The notes beneath the pieces are model-generated. The model was not told where the DNA came from. It searched no databases and saw only the letters and a program-made list of their open reading frames with translations. A stretch of 64,000 nt of DNA from Afipia sp. (GTDB lineage: Bacteria; Pseudomonadota; Alphaproteobacteria; Rhizobiales; Xanthobacteraceae): NCBI GenBank assembly GCA_024508675.1, contig JANINQ010000021.1, positions 496,001 to 560,000 of the forward strand, read 5' to 3'. Positions 26,010 through 33,859 of the stretch are shown here, one piece after another; position 1 is the first letter of the stretch; every line of letters starts with the position of its first letter. The translations under genes were made by a program, and so were the position numbers.

Positions 26010-26510
26010 TCACCCCAGCGTCTTCGCCAGCGCGCGGAATTTCTCGAGCTGATCGGCCTTCAGTGCGCGATTTTCGTCACGCCCGACGAAAACTTTGAAC
26101 ATCACGCCACCATCGACATTGAGAAATGCCGCGAAGGCCGAAGACTTGCCCATGAAGGGGCGCTCGACAAACGCGATGCCGCCGCAACGCTCATGCCGCA
26201 GATGACCATGCATGCCCTTCGGCTTCATGATGTTGTAGTAGCCGCGTCCGACCTCACCGCCGCCAACAGGCTCGGTGACTTCGAAGATGCCATCGTCGGT
26301 GTGAATGATCAGCGTCACCTCACCCCATGTGGCGATGTCCTGCATCGCCGGCACGAAGGCGGAGCCCGGCACGAAGCTGCGCATCTCCTCCGGCAACGCT
26401 TCGATCACGGCGCGGGCCGTGACGTTCTTTTCCCGCGCGACGTCTTCGACGACGCCGCCGGGATTATCCGCCATGTGCTTGCGAAGATCGGCGAGATCGG
26501 TGCTCAGCAT
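26010..26510 (-). CDS. hutX: Haem utilisation cytosolic carrier HutX/HugX
   Basis: 166-residue cytosolic haem-binding protein that accepts imported haem and passes it to a degrading enzyme. The body matches the HutX/HuvX family: SFVPGSAFVPAMQDIATWGEVTLIIHTDDGIFEVTEPV (about 45-82), GYYNIMKPKGMHGHLRHERC with candidate haem-binding histidines (about 90-109), and FVERPFMGKSSAFAAFLNVDGGVMFKVFVGRDE (about 114-146). It starts three bases after the hmuQ stop, so carrier and haem-degrading enzyme are cotranscribed. Confidence 0.9.
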   Translation of the reverse strand: MLSTDLADLRKHMADNPGGVVEDVAREKNVTARAVIEALPEEMRSFVPGSAFVPAMQDIATWGEVTLIIHTDDGIFEVTEPVGGGEVGRGYYNIMKPKGMHGHLRHERCGGIAFVERPFMGKSSAFAAFLNVDGGVMFKVFVGRDENRALKADQLEKFRALAKTLG

Positions 26511-26513
26511 GAT

Positions 26514-26849
26514 TCAGGCCGCCGCGCTGGTTTTGCGCTCGGTCTGGATCACCTCGAAGCCTTCGAACTTTGGATGGCCGAGATAGAGGCTGTCGCCAGT
26601 CTGGTTGTCGGCGCGGGCATGCGCCTTGCGAAACTGGTCGGACTTGGTCCAGTTCTCGAACGCCGCCTTGTCCGCCCACAAGGTGTGCGTGGAATAAAGC
26701 CGGTGATCCTCGGCGTCCGGGCCGCGCAGCAGGTGGAATTCGATGAAGCCCGGCAATTCGCCGAGATAGGACTCGCGCGTCGCCCACAGCGTTTCGAACG
26801 CCTGCTCGGAGCCCTTCTTCACCTGAAAGCGGTTCATCGCGATAAACAT
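26514..26849 (-). CDS. hmuQ: Haem-degrading monooxygenase, IsdG/HmuQ type (ABM fold)
   Basis: 111-residue ferredoxin-like ABM-fold protein. Generic annotation would call it an antibiotic biosynthesis monooxygenase. The sequence MFIAMNRFQVKKGSEQAFE, then LPGFIEFHLLRG and YSTHTLWADKAAFENWTKSDQF (with a candidate haem-ligand His in STH or in KAHARA), plus the haem locus, points to the Bradyrhizobium HmuQ/HmuD type, which opens the haem ring to release iron. AGGAGAAGAG just before the ATG is a strong ribosome site. It forms a two-gene unit with hutX. Confidence 0.85.
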   Translation of the reverse strand: MFIAMNRFQVKKGSEQAFETLWATRESYLGELPGFIEFHLLRGPDAEDHRLYSTHTLWADKAAFENWTKSDQFRKAHARADNQTGDSLYLGHPKFEGFEVIQTERKTSAAA

Positions 26850-26937
26850 GTCTCTTCTCCTGTTTGTCTCACTGTAAAGCCGAATGGCCGGTTATCAAAG
26901 TCTCGATCTCGGCGACACTTCGCGGAAAACGCAGCGA

Positions 26938-26962
26938 GCCGCGCAGAAAAACTCTGCGCGGC
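26938..26962. terminator. GC hairpin downstream of hmuR
   Basis: GCCGCGCAGA and TCTGCGCGGC form a perfect 10-base-pair stem with a 5-base loop, 44 bases past the hmuR stop. No U-tract is present on the hmuR side, so it may stabilise the mRNA end or attenuate read-through into hmuQ. Confidence 0.5.
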
Positions 26963-27005
26963 ATCCCTGTTTGCTTTTCGAAAGCAGCTATCGATCGTTC
27001 TAAGC

Positions 27006-29396
27006 TCAGGTACCTCCGAAGTGGTATTTGATCGCACCCTTGAAGGTGATGCCCGCACCGGCACTGGCCCAGAGCACGTCGTTCTGAACCAGGTTGGAGC
27101 CTGGGTCCGGTCCGGGAATGGCGTAAGGCCGGTAGTACTGATTGAGCAGGTTCTCGACCGAGCCTGTCACAGTCAGGTTCTGCGTCGGCTTCACCGTCAG
27201 ATACATGTTCACGAGATCGTAGGACGTCGCAGGCACGCTGCCGGCGGGAAGATCGGTGTTGGCTTTCACGGACGTCCACATCACCGAGAAAATCGCCTTG
27301 CTCTCAAACAGACGCACGCCCGCCGTCGTCGTGATCTTCTGCGACGGGATCGTGAGCAGGCCGACACCGGTCTGCGTGTTCTTGCCTTCCTGGAAGCTGC
27401 CCGACACGCCGATGAAATAGGTAGCGGCATCGTACATCGTCTCGAACTCGACGCCCTGAATGCGGGCGTGCGGAATGTTCTGATACTGATAGTACGTCGT
27501 CGGACCCGTCACAGAGAACGGCGGGAATGGAACCGGGAGCGTATTGATCGGCAATCCGGTGAACAGCGTAGGATTGATATAGTCGTCCACGTCATTGCGA
27601 TAGAGATTGATCTTGCCACGGAAGGTGTCGTTCGCAGCGAACAGGCCATCCTTCTTGATGTTGAATCCGATCTCCTTGTTCTTGCCGACTTCAGGCCGCA
27701 AGTTCGGATTTGGCAGGAAGCAGAAATACCCGCGCGTGCCGTCAGCGCAGAGCGAGAAGTCACCCGATCCGATGCTCGTGGCGGCGTGCGCGCCCGAGAC
27801 GAGAGTTTCGGTAACGGACGGCGCGCGGTAGCCTTCAGCATAGCTCACATAAGGCGTCACGACATTCGCCGGAAGAAGGCCGACCGTGATCTTCGGAGAG
27901 AAGCGGTCGCCGCTCGTCCCGCCCTGCGACGATGAAAGACGGTAATTGTCATAACGCACCGCACCGACCACTTCGAGCAGCGAGGTATAGTTGCCCTTCC
28001 ACTGCACAAAGCCACCGGTCACTGTGCGTTCGCCGCCCGGCGTGGTGATGTTCGAGTTGCCGTGAGAGTCCTTGGTCGATACGTCGTCGCGGAAACCATC
28101 GGCGCCGTAGGTCAGAGCATTGCGCCAATCGCCAAGCTCAAAGCGTGATGTGTTGTGCACGTCGAAGCCGTAGGTATCGATCAGATAGCTGCGTTGGTCG
28201 CCGACGCATCCGGTGATGTTGTTGCCCGGTCCGACGCCGACGCAATTACCCAGCGCTGTGGTGCCGTTGTGCGAAATTTTCGTCTGGTCGTTTTCGGTCC
28301 GATTCCAGTAAATCTTGGAATCCCAGTCGAAAATCTTGTCGTCCGGCTTCGAATATTTCCAGCCCAACGTGGTCGTGTAGTTCTTCAGGTTGGTGTGATA
28401 GACGGACGTGCCGGTGCCGATCAGGCCGGTCGTCGCGCCCGGTTCGCCAAGACGGCGATACGGCTGGCCGACGTTATACAGGTCCTCCTGATAAATCATG
28501 CCGAGCTTGACTTCGTGGCCGTCAGCCGGACGCACCGTGATCTTGCCGATACCGCTCGACAGCCTGTTCCAAGTATTGGCGACCTCGAAGCCGGTGCCGT
28601 CCTTGTAGTTGTTCTGTGTCGAATAGCTGCCGCCTGCGAACACATCGACATTCGGATTGACATGAACGCCGGCAAAGACCGACTGCAACGCGCGGGCATT
28701 GTTGGTGCCAAACACCGTGTTGGTATCCACGCCCCAGCGCTCGCCCGGGCGAACCACGTCCTGAATGTCCTTGGTGCGGAATGAAGCCACACCGCCGATC
28801 GCGCCGGAGCCGTAGATGTTCGCGGTCGGACCGCGAACAATATCGATGCCGCCGATCAGTTCCGGGTTGAGGAAGAATGAGCCGTTCGCAAAGTGGCCGG
28901 TACGCTGATAGTTTTGGCGCGCGCCATCGACCACCACCGCGACACGGCCGAAGTCCTGCAGACCGCGGATGTTGATCGAAGTCGATGGCTCGTCGCCGCG
29001 ATCCTGCAGCCAGACACCCGGCATATTGTAAACGAGATCGCCGACCGTCGACGCATTGCGCCCCTGAATCTGCTCCAGCGTCACCACGCTGACAGGCGCC
29101 AGCGAGTCGATCGCGCGCTCTTCGAGCTTGGTTGCGCCCACGGTGATTTCATCGAGAGACTGATAGACCGGCTGCCCCACCTGCGCGTTCGCGTCCGCGA
29201 CATTCTTCGGCAGCGGCACTTCCGCCATCGGCTTGCCTGCGCGCTTGCGCTTGACCTGTTTCGGCTTGGCAGGCTGGGCGGACTGAAGGGATTCAACGGA
29301 TTGCGCGAGTACCGGCGTGGCTACAGCCACTCCTCCGAGCGCAGCAACAGATACAGATAACAATAGCGCGCACGCGCGCGCATTCAGCCCCGACAT
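27006..29396 (-). CDS. hmuR: TonB-dependent haem/haemoglobin receptor HmuR
   Basis: 796-residue outer-membrane receptor importing haem with TonB energy. Signal peptide about 1-32 (ending VLAQ). The plug domain contains LDEITVGATKLEERAIDSLAPVSVVTLEQIQGRNASTVGDLVYNMPGVWLQ and RGLQDFGRVAVVVDG. Of the two haem-receptor boxes, FRAP is present as YRAP (523-526) and NPNL is exact (563-566), flanking the region expected to hold the haem-ligand histidine. The barrel ends with YHFGGT. It is divergent from hmuPTUV over a 245-base gap. ExbB, ExbD and TonB genes are not in the window. Confidence 0.93.
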   Translation of the reverse strand: MSGLNARACALLLSVSVAALGGVAVATPVLAQSVESLQSAQPAKPKQVKRKRAGKPMAEVPLPKNVADANAQVGQPVYQSLDEITVGATKLEERAIDSLAPVSVVTLEQIQGRNASTVGDLVYNMPGVWLQDRGDEPSTSINIRGLQDFGRVAVVVDGARQNYQRTGHFANGSFFLNPELIGGIDIVRGPTANIYGSGAIGGVASFRTKDIQDVVRPGERWGVDTNTVFGTNNARALQSVFAGVHVNPNVDVFAGGSYSTQNNYKDGTGFEVANTWNRLSSGIGKITVRPADGHEVKLGMIYQEDLYNVGQPYRRLGEPGATTGLIGTGTSVYHTNLKNYTTTLGWKYSKPDDKIFDWDSKIYWNRTENDQTKISHNGTTALGNCVGVGPGNNITGCVGDQRSYLIDTYGFDVHNTSRFELGDWRNALTYGADGFRDDVSTKDSHGNSNITTPGGERTVTGGFVQWKGNYTSLLEVVGAVRYDNYRLSSSQGGTSGDRFSPKITVGLLPANVVTPYVSYAEGYRAPSVTETLVSGAHAATSIGSGDFSLCADGTRGYFCFLPNPNLRPEVGKNKEIGFNIKKDGLFAANDTFRGKINLYRNDVDDYINPTLFTGLPINTLPVPFPPFSVTGPTTYYQYQNIPHARIQGVEFETMYDAATYFIGVSGSFQEGKNTQTGVGLLTIPSQKITTTAGVRLFESKAIFSVMWTSVKANTDLPAGSVPATSYDLVNMYLTVKPTQNLTVTGSVENLLNQYYRPYAIPGPDPGSNLVQNDVLWASAGAGITFKGAIKYHFGGT

Positions 29397-29547
29397 GACA
29401 GCCCCGAGTCTTCAAACTTGTTTTGTGTGATGCGGCTGGCGGGCTTCGCCCGAAGGCGGCTGGCTGGCTGATGTAGAATCCGCTGGTCTGCGCCAACGTC
29501 TTGCCACTTTTCGTAAAATGCCTCGTCGCGGTCAAGTCGAACGCAGG

Positions 29548-29572
29548 CCAGTTTAAACCTATTGTAAACTGG
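29548..29572. promoter_or_regulatory. Inverted repeat in the hmuR / hmuP divergent promoter
   Basis: CCAGTTTA, nine bases, TAAACTGG: perfect 8-base arms in the gap between the hmuR and hmuP starts. The arms do not match the Irr box, so this may be a site for another regulator or for HmuP. Confidence 0.45.
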
Positions 29573-29641
29573 AGTGTTGGAATTCGCCCGCCGACAAACT
29601 TAAGAACAACAAGACTTTCGCAAACAGGACTCGCAAAGCGG

Positions 29642-29860
29642 ATGAATGGCGGCTCGCCCAAACCACCAGACGGCACTTCGGGCAACAACGCCGGTGATCA
29701 ATCTAGAACGACTCTAATTGAGCGTTCGATCCCTTTGACGGATAACCGCATCCAGAGCCGCGACCTTTTCCTTTCGTCACGCGAGATCATCATCACGCAT
29801 GGCGAAGAGACCTATCGCCTGCGGCTGACTGCGCAAAACAAACTGATCCTGACCAAATGA
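29642..29860 (+). CDS. hmuP: Haem uptake regulator/protein HmuP (HemP family)
   Basis: 72-residue product from the ATG at 29642; the conserved part is only the last 40 residues, IQSRDLFLSSREIIITHGEETYRLRLTAQNKLILTK in form (listed here as S-R-x-L-F, REIIITHG, YRLRLT and KLILTK). This is the HemP family. In Bradyrhizobium the same protein (HmuP) acts with Irr as coactivator of haem-uptake genes. An in-frame TTG at 29735 would give a 41-residue protein and would leave the Irr-like box at 29702-29718 in untranslated DNA, so the start is uncertain. It overlaps hmuT by ATGA. Confidence 0.85.
   Translation: MNGGSPKPPDGTSGNNAGDQSRTTLIERSIPLTDNRIQSRDLFLSSREIIITHGEETYRLRLTAQNKLILTK
29702..29718. promoter_or_regulatory. 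ICE/Irr-like box
   Basis: TCTAGAACGACTCTAAT matches the rhizobial iron-control element TTTAGAA-N3-TTCTAAA at 11 of 14 fixed positions (recalled consensus). It lies ahead of the conserved HmuP core and about 300 bases from the hmuR start. Confidence 0.55.
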
Positions 29861-30846
29861 ACCTGAAAAAGGCCGCTCCACGCCGGATTAGCGCAACACT
29901 GGGCGCCACGCTTGCAGTTGCGCTCGGGCTTTGCACCACGACGCCGTTCGCAGATGCCCGCGCCGACGGTATCGTGATCCACGACGCTCGCGGCCGCGAT
30001 GTCACGATCGGCAACACGTCGCGCATTGTGTCCATCGGCGGCGCTATCACGGAGATTCTCTACGCCCTGGGACTTCAGGACCGCATTGTCGGCATCGACA
30101 GCACCAGCCTCTATCCGCCTACGGCGCTCGGCGAAAAGGCGAATGTCGGCTACATGCGACAACTGAGCGCAGAAGGCGTCATCGGTCTCAATCCGCAGTT
30201 GATCCTCGCCATCGAAGGCTCCGGCCCGAAGGAAACGCTCGATGTGCTGGATTCGGCCAAAATTCCGTTCGTCTCATTTCCGGAAACCCATACCGAGCAA
30301 GGCCTGATCGACAAGATCAAGCTCGTCGCACACGCCATGGATGCAGATACCCGCGGCGCGTGTCTCACGGCAGCAGTCAGCGCCGACCTCGCTGAACTGA
30401 AGAAGCTGCGCGACAGCGTCAAGCAGCCTGCGCGCGTCATGTTCGTGATGTCGTTCCTCAACGGCCGCGCGATGGTCGCGGGACAGAAGACAGCGGCCAA
30501 TGAAATCATCAAGCTCGCCGGCGGCGTCAATGCCGTTGAGGGATTCGATGGCTACAAGCCAGTCAACGACGAAGCCATCGTCGCGGCCAAGCCGGATGTC
30601 ATCCTCACCATGCAGCGCGGCCGCGAGCAGCTCGACGCACAGACGGTGTTCGCCAATCCATCGTTCGCCATGACGCCGGCGGCCGCAAAGAAATTGTTCG
30701 TGGCGATGGACGGACTTTATCTCCTCGGCTTCGGTCCGCGCACCGCCGCTGCCGCGCGCGATCTCGCACTGTCGCTTTATCCCGATCTTGACGACAAGGC
30801 CGCGTCATGGAAACCGGTGACACTGACCGTCGACTGCCGGAAATGA
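29857..30846 (+). CDS. hmuT: Haem ABC transporter, periplasmic binding protein HmuT
   Basis: 329-residue periplasmic haem-binding protein (class III, BtuF-like). Signal peptide about residues 1-38 (long, with ADARADG at the probable end). The mature core has DARGRDVTIGNTSRIVSIGGAITEILYALG, LIDSTSLYPPTALGEKANVGYMRQLSAEGV with the conserved haem-ligand tyrosine area, and LNPQLILAIEGSGP. Its ATG overlaps the hmuP stop and its stop overlaps the hmuU start, showing tight translational coupling. Confidence 0.93.
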   Translation: MNLKKAAPRRISATLGATLAVALGLCTTTPFADARADGIVIHDARGRDVTIGNTSRIVSIGGAITEILYALGLQDRIVGIDSTSLYPPTALGEKANVGYMRQLSAEGVIGLNPQLILAIEGSGPKETLDVLDSAKIPFVSFPETHTEQGLIDKIKLVAHAMDADTRGACLTAAVSADLAELKKLRDSVKQPARVMFVMSFLNGRAMVAGQKTAANEIIKLAGGVNAVEGFDGYKPVNDEAIVAAKPDVILTMQRGREQLDAQTVFANPSFAMTPAAAKKLFVAMDGLYLLGFGPRTAAAARDLALSLYPDLDDKAASWKPVTLTVDCRK

Positions 30847-31943
30847 CGGCCACGGATTCAGCGTCTGCGACGTCGCAGCCTTCTGTCCGAAGCATGTCCA
30901 TGCGGCCTTCTGCTCTTCTGGTTTACACAATTCTGATTGCAGGAGTGCTCGCCGTTGCACTTCTGGCTGCGACCATCGGCGCTGCGGGCATTCCGTTGCC
31001 GCGTCTTGCCGCTGCATTGGGACTAAACATCGGCCATGCCGATCCCGCCCTGCTCGCCCGCGATCAGCTCGTGCTCTGGTCGATCCGGATTCCGCGCATC
31101 GCAATTGCCGGCATGATCGGCGGCCTGCTCGCGCTGTCCGGCGCCATCATGCAGGGCCTGTTTCGCAATCCCCTCGCCGATCCGGCGCTGGTCGGCGTCT
31201 CCAGCGGCGGCGCGTTTGCAGCGGCCTGTGCTATCGTGATTTCCGACAGCGCATGGGGGACGAGCTTCCGCTTTTTGCAACTGGAGCTGCTGCCATTCGC
31301 AGCCTTCGCCGGCTCGCTCCTGACCACGACCATTCTTTACAAGATTGCCAGCCGTGAAGGCCGCACCTCTGTCGCGATCTTCCTGCTCGCGGGCCTTGCC
31401 ATTGCGGCCATCGCCAATGCCGGCATCGGCCTTCTGGTGTTTGTTGCCGATGACCGCCAGTTGCGGGACATCACGTTCTGGCTGCTTGGCTCGCTCAGCG
31501 GAGCGACCTGGCCGAAAGCGGGGATGGTCGCGCCTGTCGCATTGCTCGCGCTGCTGACGATTCCGCTGATCGCGCGCGGGCTCGATGTGCTGGTGCTTGG
31601 CGAAGCGGAAGCCTTCCACACCGGTGTCGATGTCGAGCGTTTGAAGAAAATCTCCATCGTGATGATTTCCGCGATGACTGGCGTCGCGGTGTCGATCTGC
31701 GGTGTAATCGGCTTTGTCGGCATTGTCGTGCCGCACCTGCTACGCATCGTGATCGGCCCCGGTCACCGGCTGCTGCTGCCTGCCTCGGTCTGTCTCGGCG
31801 CGATCCTTCTCATTCTGGCCGACACCATCGCGCGTGTTCTGGCTGCGCCTGCCGAAGTGCCGATCGGCATTCTCACCGCAGCCATCGGCGCGCCGTTCTT
31901 CCTGTTCATCCTGTTGCGGCAGCGAGCGCTGATCGGATCATGA
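30843..31943 (+). CDS. hmuU: Haem ABC transporter, permease HmuU
   Basis: 366-residue FecCD-family permease with about ten membrane segments. I choose the ATG at 30843, which overlaps the hmuT stop as ATGA; an upstream ATG at 30807 would give a longer overlap. Family motifs seen are WSIRIPRIAIAGMIGGLLALSGAIMQGLFRNPLADPALVGVSSGGA and the coupling-helix/late segment CGVIGFVGIVVPHLLRIVIGPGHRLLLPAS. About 20 polar N-terminal residues precede the first helix. It works with HmuT and HmuV. Confidence 0.92.
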   Translation: MTATDSASATSQPSVRSMSMRPSALLVYTILIAGVLAVALLAATIGAAGIPLPRLAAALGLNIGHADPALLARDQLVLWSIRIPRIAIAGMIGGLLALSGAIMQGLFRNPLADPALVGVSSGGAFAAACAIVISDSAWGTSFRFLQLELLPFAAFAGSLLTTTILYKIASREGRTSVAIFLLAGLAIAAIANAGIGLLVFVADDRQLRDITFWLLGSLSGATWPKAGMVAPVALLALLTIPLIARGLDVLVLGEAEAFHTGVDVERLKKISIVMISAMTGVAVSICGVIGFVGIVVPHLLRIVIGPGHRLLLPASVCLGAILLILADTIARVLAAPAEVPIGILTAAIGAPFFLFILLRQRALIGS

Positions 31944-32731
31944 CGGCATCCGCTCCCATGATCGAAGCCGATGCGCTCTGCATGAAGGTGCGGCAGGCCA
32001 CGCTTCTCAACAATCTCACCGTGCAACTTCGCGGCGGCGAGACGGTCGCCATCGTCGGACCCAACGGCGCAGGAAAATCCACGCTGCTGCGTTCGCTTTC
32101 CGGCGACCTCCGCTGCACCAGCGGCAGTGTGCGCCTCAAGGGGCGCGATCTTGCCTCGTTTTCCTCGCGCGAACTGGCAAACCACCGTGTTATGCTGTCC
32201 CAGCATGTGAATGTCAGCTTTCCCTTCACGGTCGAGGAAATCGTCGCGATGGGCGCAGGCGACCGTTCGCGCGCCATCACTATGCCGCTGGTCGATGCCG
32301 CGATTGCCGAACTCGATCTCGCGCCCTTCCGGCACCGGGAATTGCCGACCCTGTCGGGCGGCGAACAGCAGCGCGCGCATTTCGCCCGCGTGCTGGTGCA
32401 GCTCGCCTGCGGCGAGGCGGAGCACGGCCCGGGTGTCCTCCTGCTCGATGAGCCGACGTCCAGTCTCGACCTGCGGCATCAGATCAATCTGGTGGAAACC
32501 GCGAAACGCAAGGCGCGTACAGGTACCGCCGTGGTTGCCGTCCTGCACGATCTCAACCTTGCCGTCCGCTTCGCCGACCGCATCGTCGTTCTGCGCAAAG
32601 GCGTGGTCGCCGCCGATGGAAGTCCGAGCGAGACCATTACCGATACGATGATCCGCCAGGTCTTCGACGTCGAAACCAGCATCGGCTCCGAGGGCGGCCA
32701 GCCTTACGTTCTGCTTCAGCGGATGCAGTAA
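31940..32731 (+). CDS. hmuV: Haem ABC transporter, ATPase HmuV
   Basis: 263-residue ABC ATPase. Walker A GPNGAGKST at 40-48, signature LSGGEQQRAHFARVL (about 138-152), Walker B VLLLDEPTSSLDL (about 169-181) and the switch histidine in AVLHDLNLAV. The insertion ACGEAEHGPG before Walker B is characteristic of HmuV/HemV. ATGA overlap with hmuU. It is the last gene of hmuPTUV. Confidence 0.94.
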   Translation: MTASAPMIEADALCMKVRQATLLNNLTVQLRGGETVAIVGPNGAGKSTLLRSLSGDLRCTSGSVRLKGRDLASFSSRELANHRVMLSQHVNVSFPFTVEEIVAMGAGDRSRAITMPLVDAAIAELDLAPFRHRELPTLSGGEQQRAHFARVLVQLACGEAEHGPGVLLLDEPTSSLDLRHQINLVETAKRKARTGTAVVAVLHDLNLAVRFADRIVVLRKGVVAADGSPSETITDTMIRQVFDVETSIGSEGGQPYVLLQRMQ

Positions 32732-32836
32732 GCGCGATTGCGGCGGCGCACACATGGCCGATTGCGATTCCGGCACGATTTCGCTATTTTGCCTGTCTTA
32801 AGCGCATAACCTCCTGCATTGCAGCAACCTTCAATC

Positions 32837-32859
32837 CATCTGATGTTAAACATCGGATG
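32837..32859. promoter_or_regulatory. 23-base palindrome before the FadR/GntR gene, probable operator
   Basis: CATCTGATGTT, centre A, AACATCGGATG: arms match at 10 of 11 positions. The core TGT-TAA-ACA fits the TGT-N-ACA pattern of GntR/FCD operators. It ends 37 bases before the regulator start. Confidence 0.6.
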
Positions 32860-32896
32860 ATTGCCGCGGCGAACGCTAGCGTGCTAGCCTTCCCGC

Positions 32897-33697
32897 ATGA
32901 AGTCGCCCGCGAAGTCCCGCCCGAAGCCGGCCAGCAAGCTCGTCAAGCCCGGGCGTATCCAGTCCGTGTTGCGCACACTTGGCAGCGAAATCGCGCAGGA
33001 TCTGATTCCGGTCGGCTCCGCCCTGCCCCCCGAGCACGATCTTGAAAGCCGTTTCGGCGTCGGCCGCGGTGTGGTGCGCGAAGCCATCAAGACTCTTGCA
33101 GCCAAGGGACTCGTCAGCGTGCGCCCTCGCCATGGGACGCATGTGCGCCCGCGCGGCGACTGGAGCCTGCTCGACCGCGACGTGCTGAGCTGGCTGATCA
33201 GCAAGGAAGAGCCGAATCGCGAACTCTTGCTGGCGCTGCAGGAAGTCCGCCTGATCATCGAGCCAGCCGCCGCTGCCCTCGCTGCTGAACGCGCGACGGC
33301 AAGGGACCGCAAGCGGATCATGACCGCGCTTGCCGCGATGGAAGCTTCGCACGATGTGCCGACCGCCATCATTGCCGACAAGGAATTTCACCTCGCCATC
33401 ATCGATGCCACTCACAATCCGGTCCTGCAGGGTTTTCGGGGTGCGATCGATACCATTCTCAGCGCCGTTTTCATGGTCGCCACCGGAAGCCCCGGCTGGT
33501 TTGAGGAAAACCTGCCGAACCATGCTATCGCCGCCCGCGCCATCGCGGATGGCAACGCCGAAAAAGCCCACGCCGCGATGCAGCAAGTGCTCGGCTATAC
33601 CCAGTTCAAGCTGTCAAAAAAGAAATACGGCAGAACGCGCGTGTCATCCGGGAAGCAGACGATCAATGGCAAGCTCCGGAGGAAGCAGATCGCATAG
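32897..33697 (+). CDS. FadR/GntR-family regulator with FCD domain
   Basis: 266-residue repressor. An unusually basic start (about 20 residues rich in Lys, Pro and Ser) leads to the winged helix: GSALPPEHDLESRFGVGRGVVREAIKTLAAKGLVSVRPRHGTHVRPR. The FCD ligand domain follows from about residue 95, with metal-type residues in DKEFHLAIIDATHNPVL and NHAIAARAIADGNAEKAHAAM. Such regulators sense small carboxylates. The importer/ligase operon 163 bases downstream on the same strand is the likely target, together with its own promoter. Confidence 0.9.
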   Translation: MKSPAKSRPKPASKLVKPGRIQSVLRTLGSEIAQDLIPVGSALPPEHDLESRFGVGRGVVREAIKTLAAKGLVSVRPRHGTHVRPRGDWSLLDRDVLSWLISKEEPNRELLLALQEVRLIIEPAAAALAAERATARDRKRIMTALAAMEASHDVPTAIIADKEFHLAIIDATHNPVLQGFRGAIDTILSAVFMVATGSPGWFEENLPNHAIAARAIADGNAEKAHAAMQQVLGYTQFKLSKKKYGRTRVSSGKQTINGKLRRKQIA

Positions 33698-33859
33698 CGG
33701 GTCGCGCGGTGAGACGTGCAAACTTTCGTCGCACCAGGAAGCGAACCCGATCATAGACGCGCATAAAAAGCCCGCCTAAGCTGCCATGGAACCACTGATA
33801 CCCGGCAAACGGGTGCGGACACAAAAACCGGCACGACCGGACAATTGGGAGGATAAAAT

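Noticed and set aside
26514-26849. Antibiotic biosynthesis monooxygenase
   Set aside because: Right fold, but the haem-uptake setting and HutX partner favour an IsdG-type haem-degrading enzyme.
26988-27005. Irr box before hmuQ (TTCTAAG half)
   Set aside because: Only one half-site matches; the other arm agrees at two of seven positions.
26193-27935. Plus-strand frame of 580 codons opposite hmuQ, hutX and hmuR
   Set aside because: Covers three recognised genes in antisense; no ribosome site or domains.
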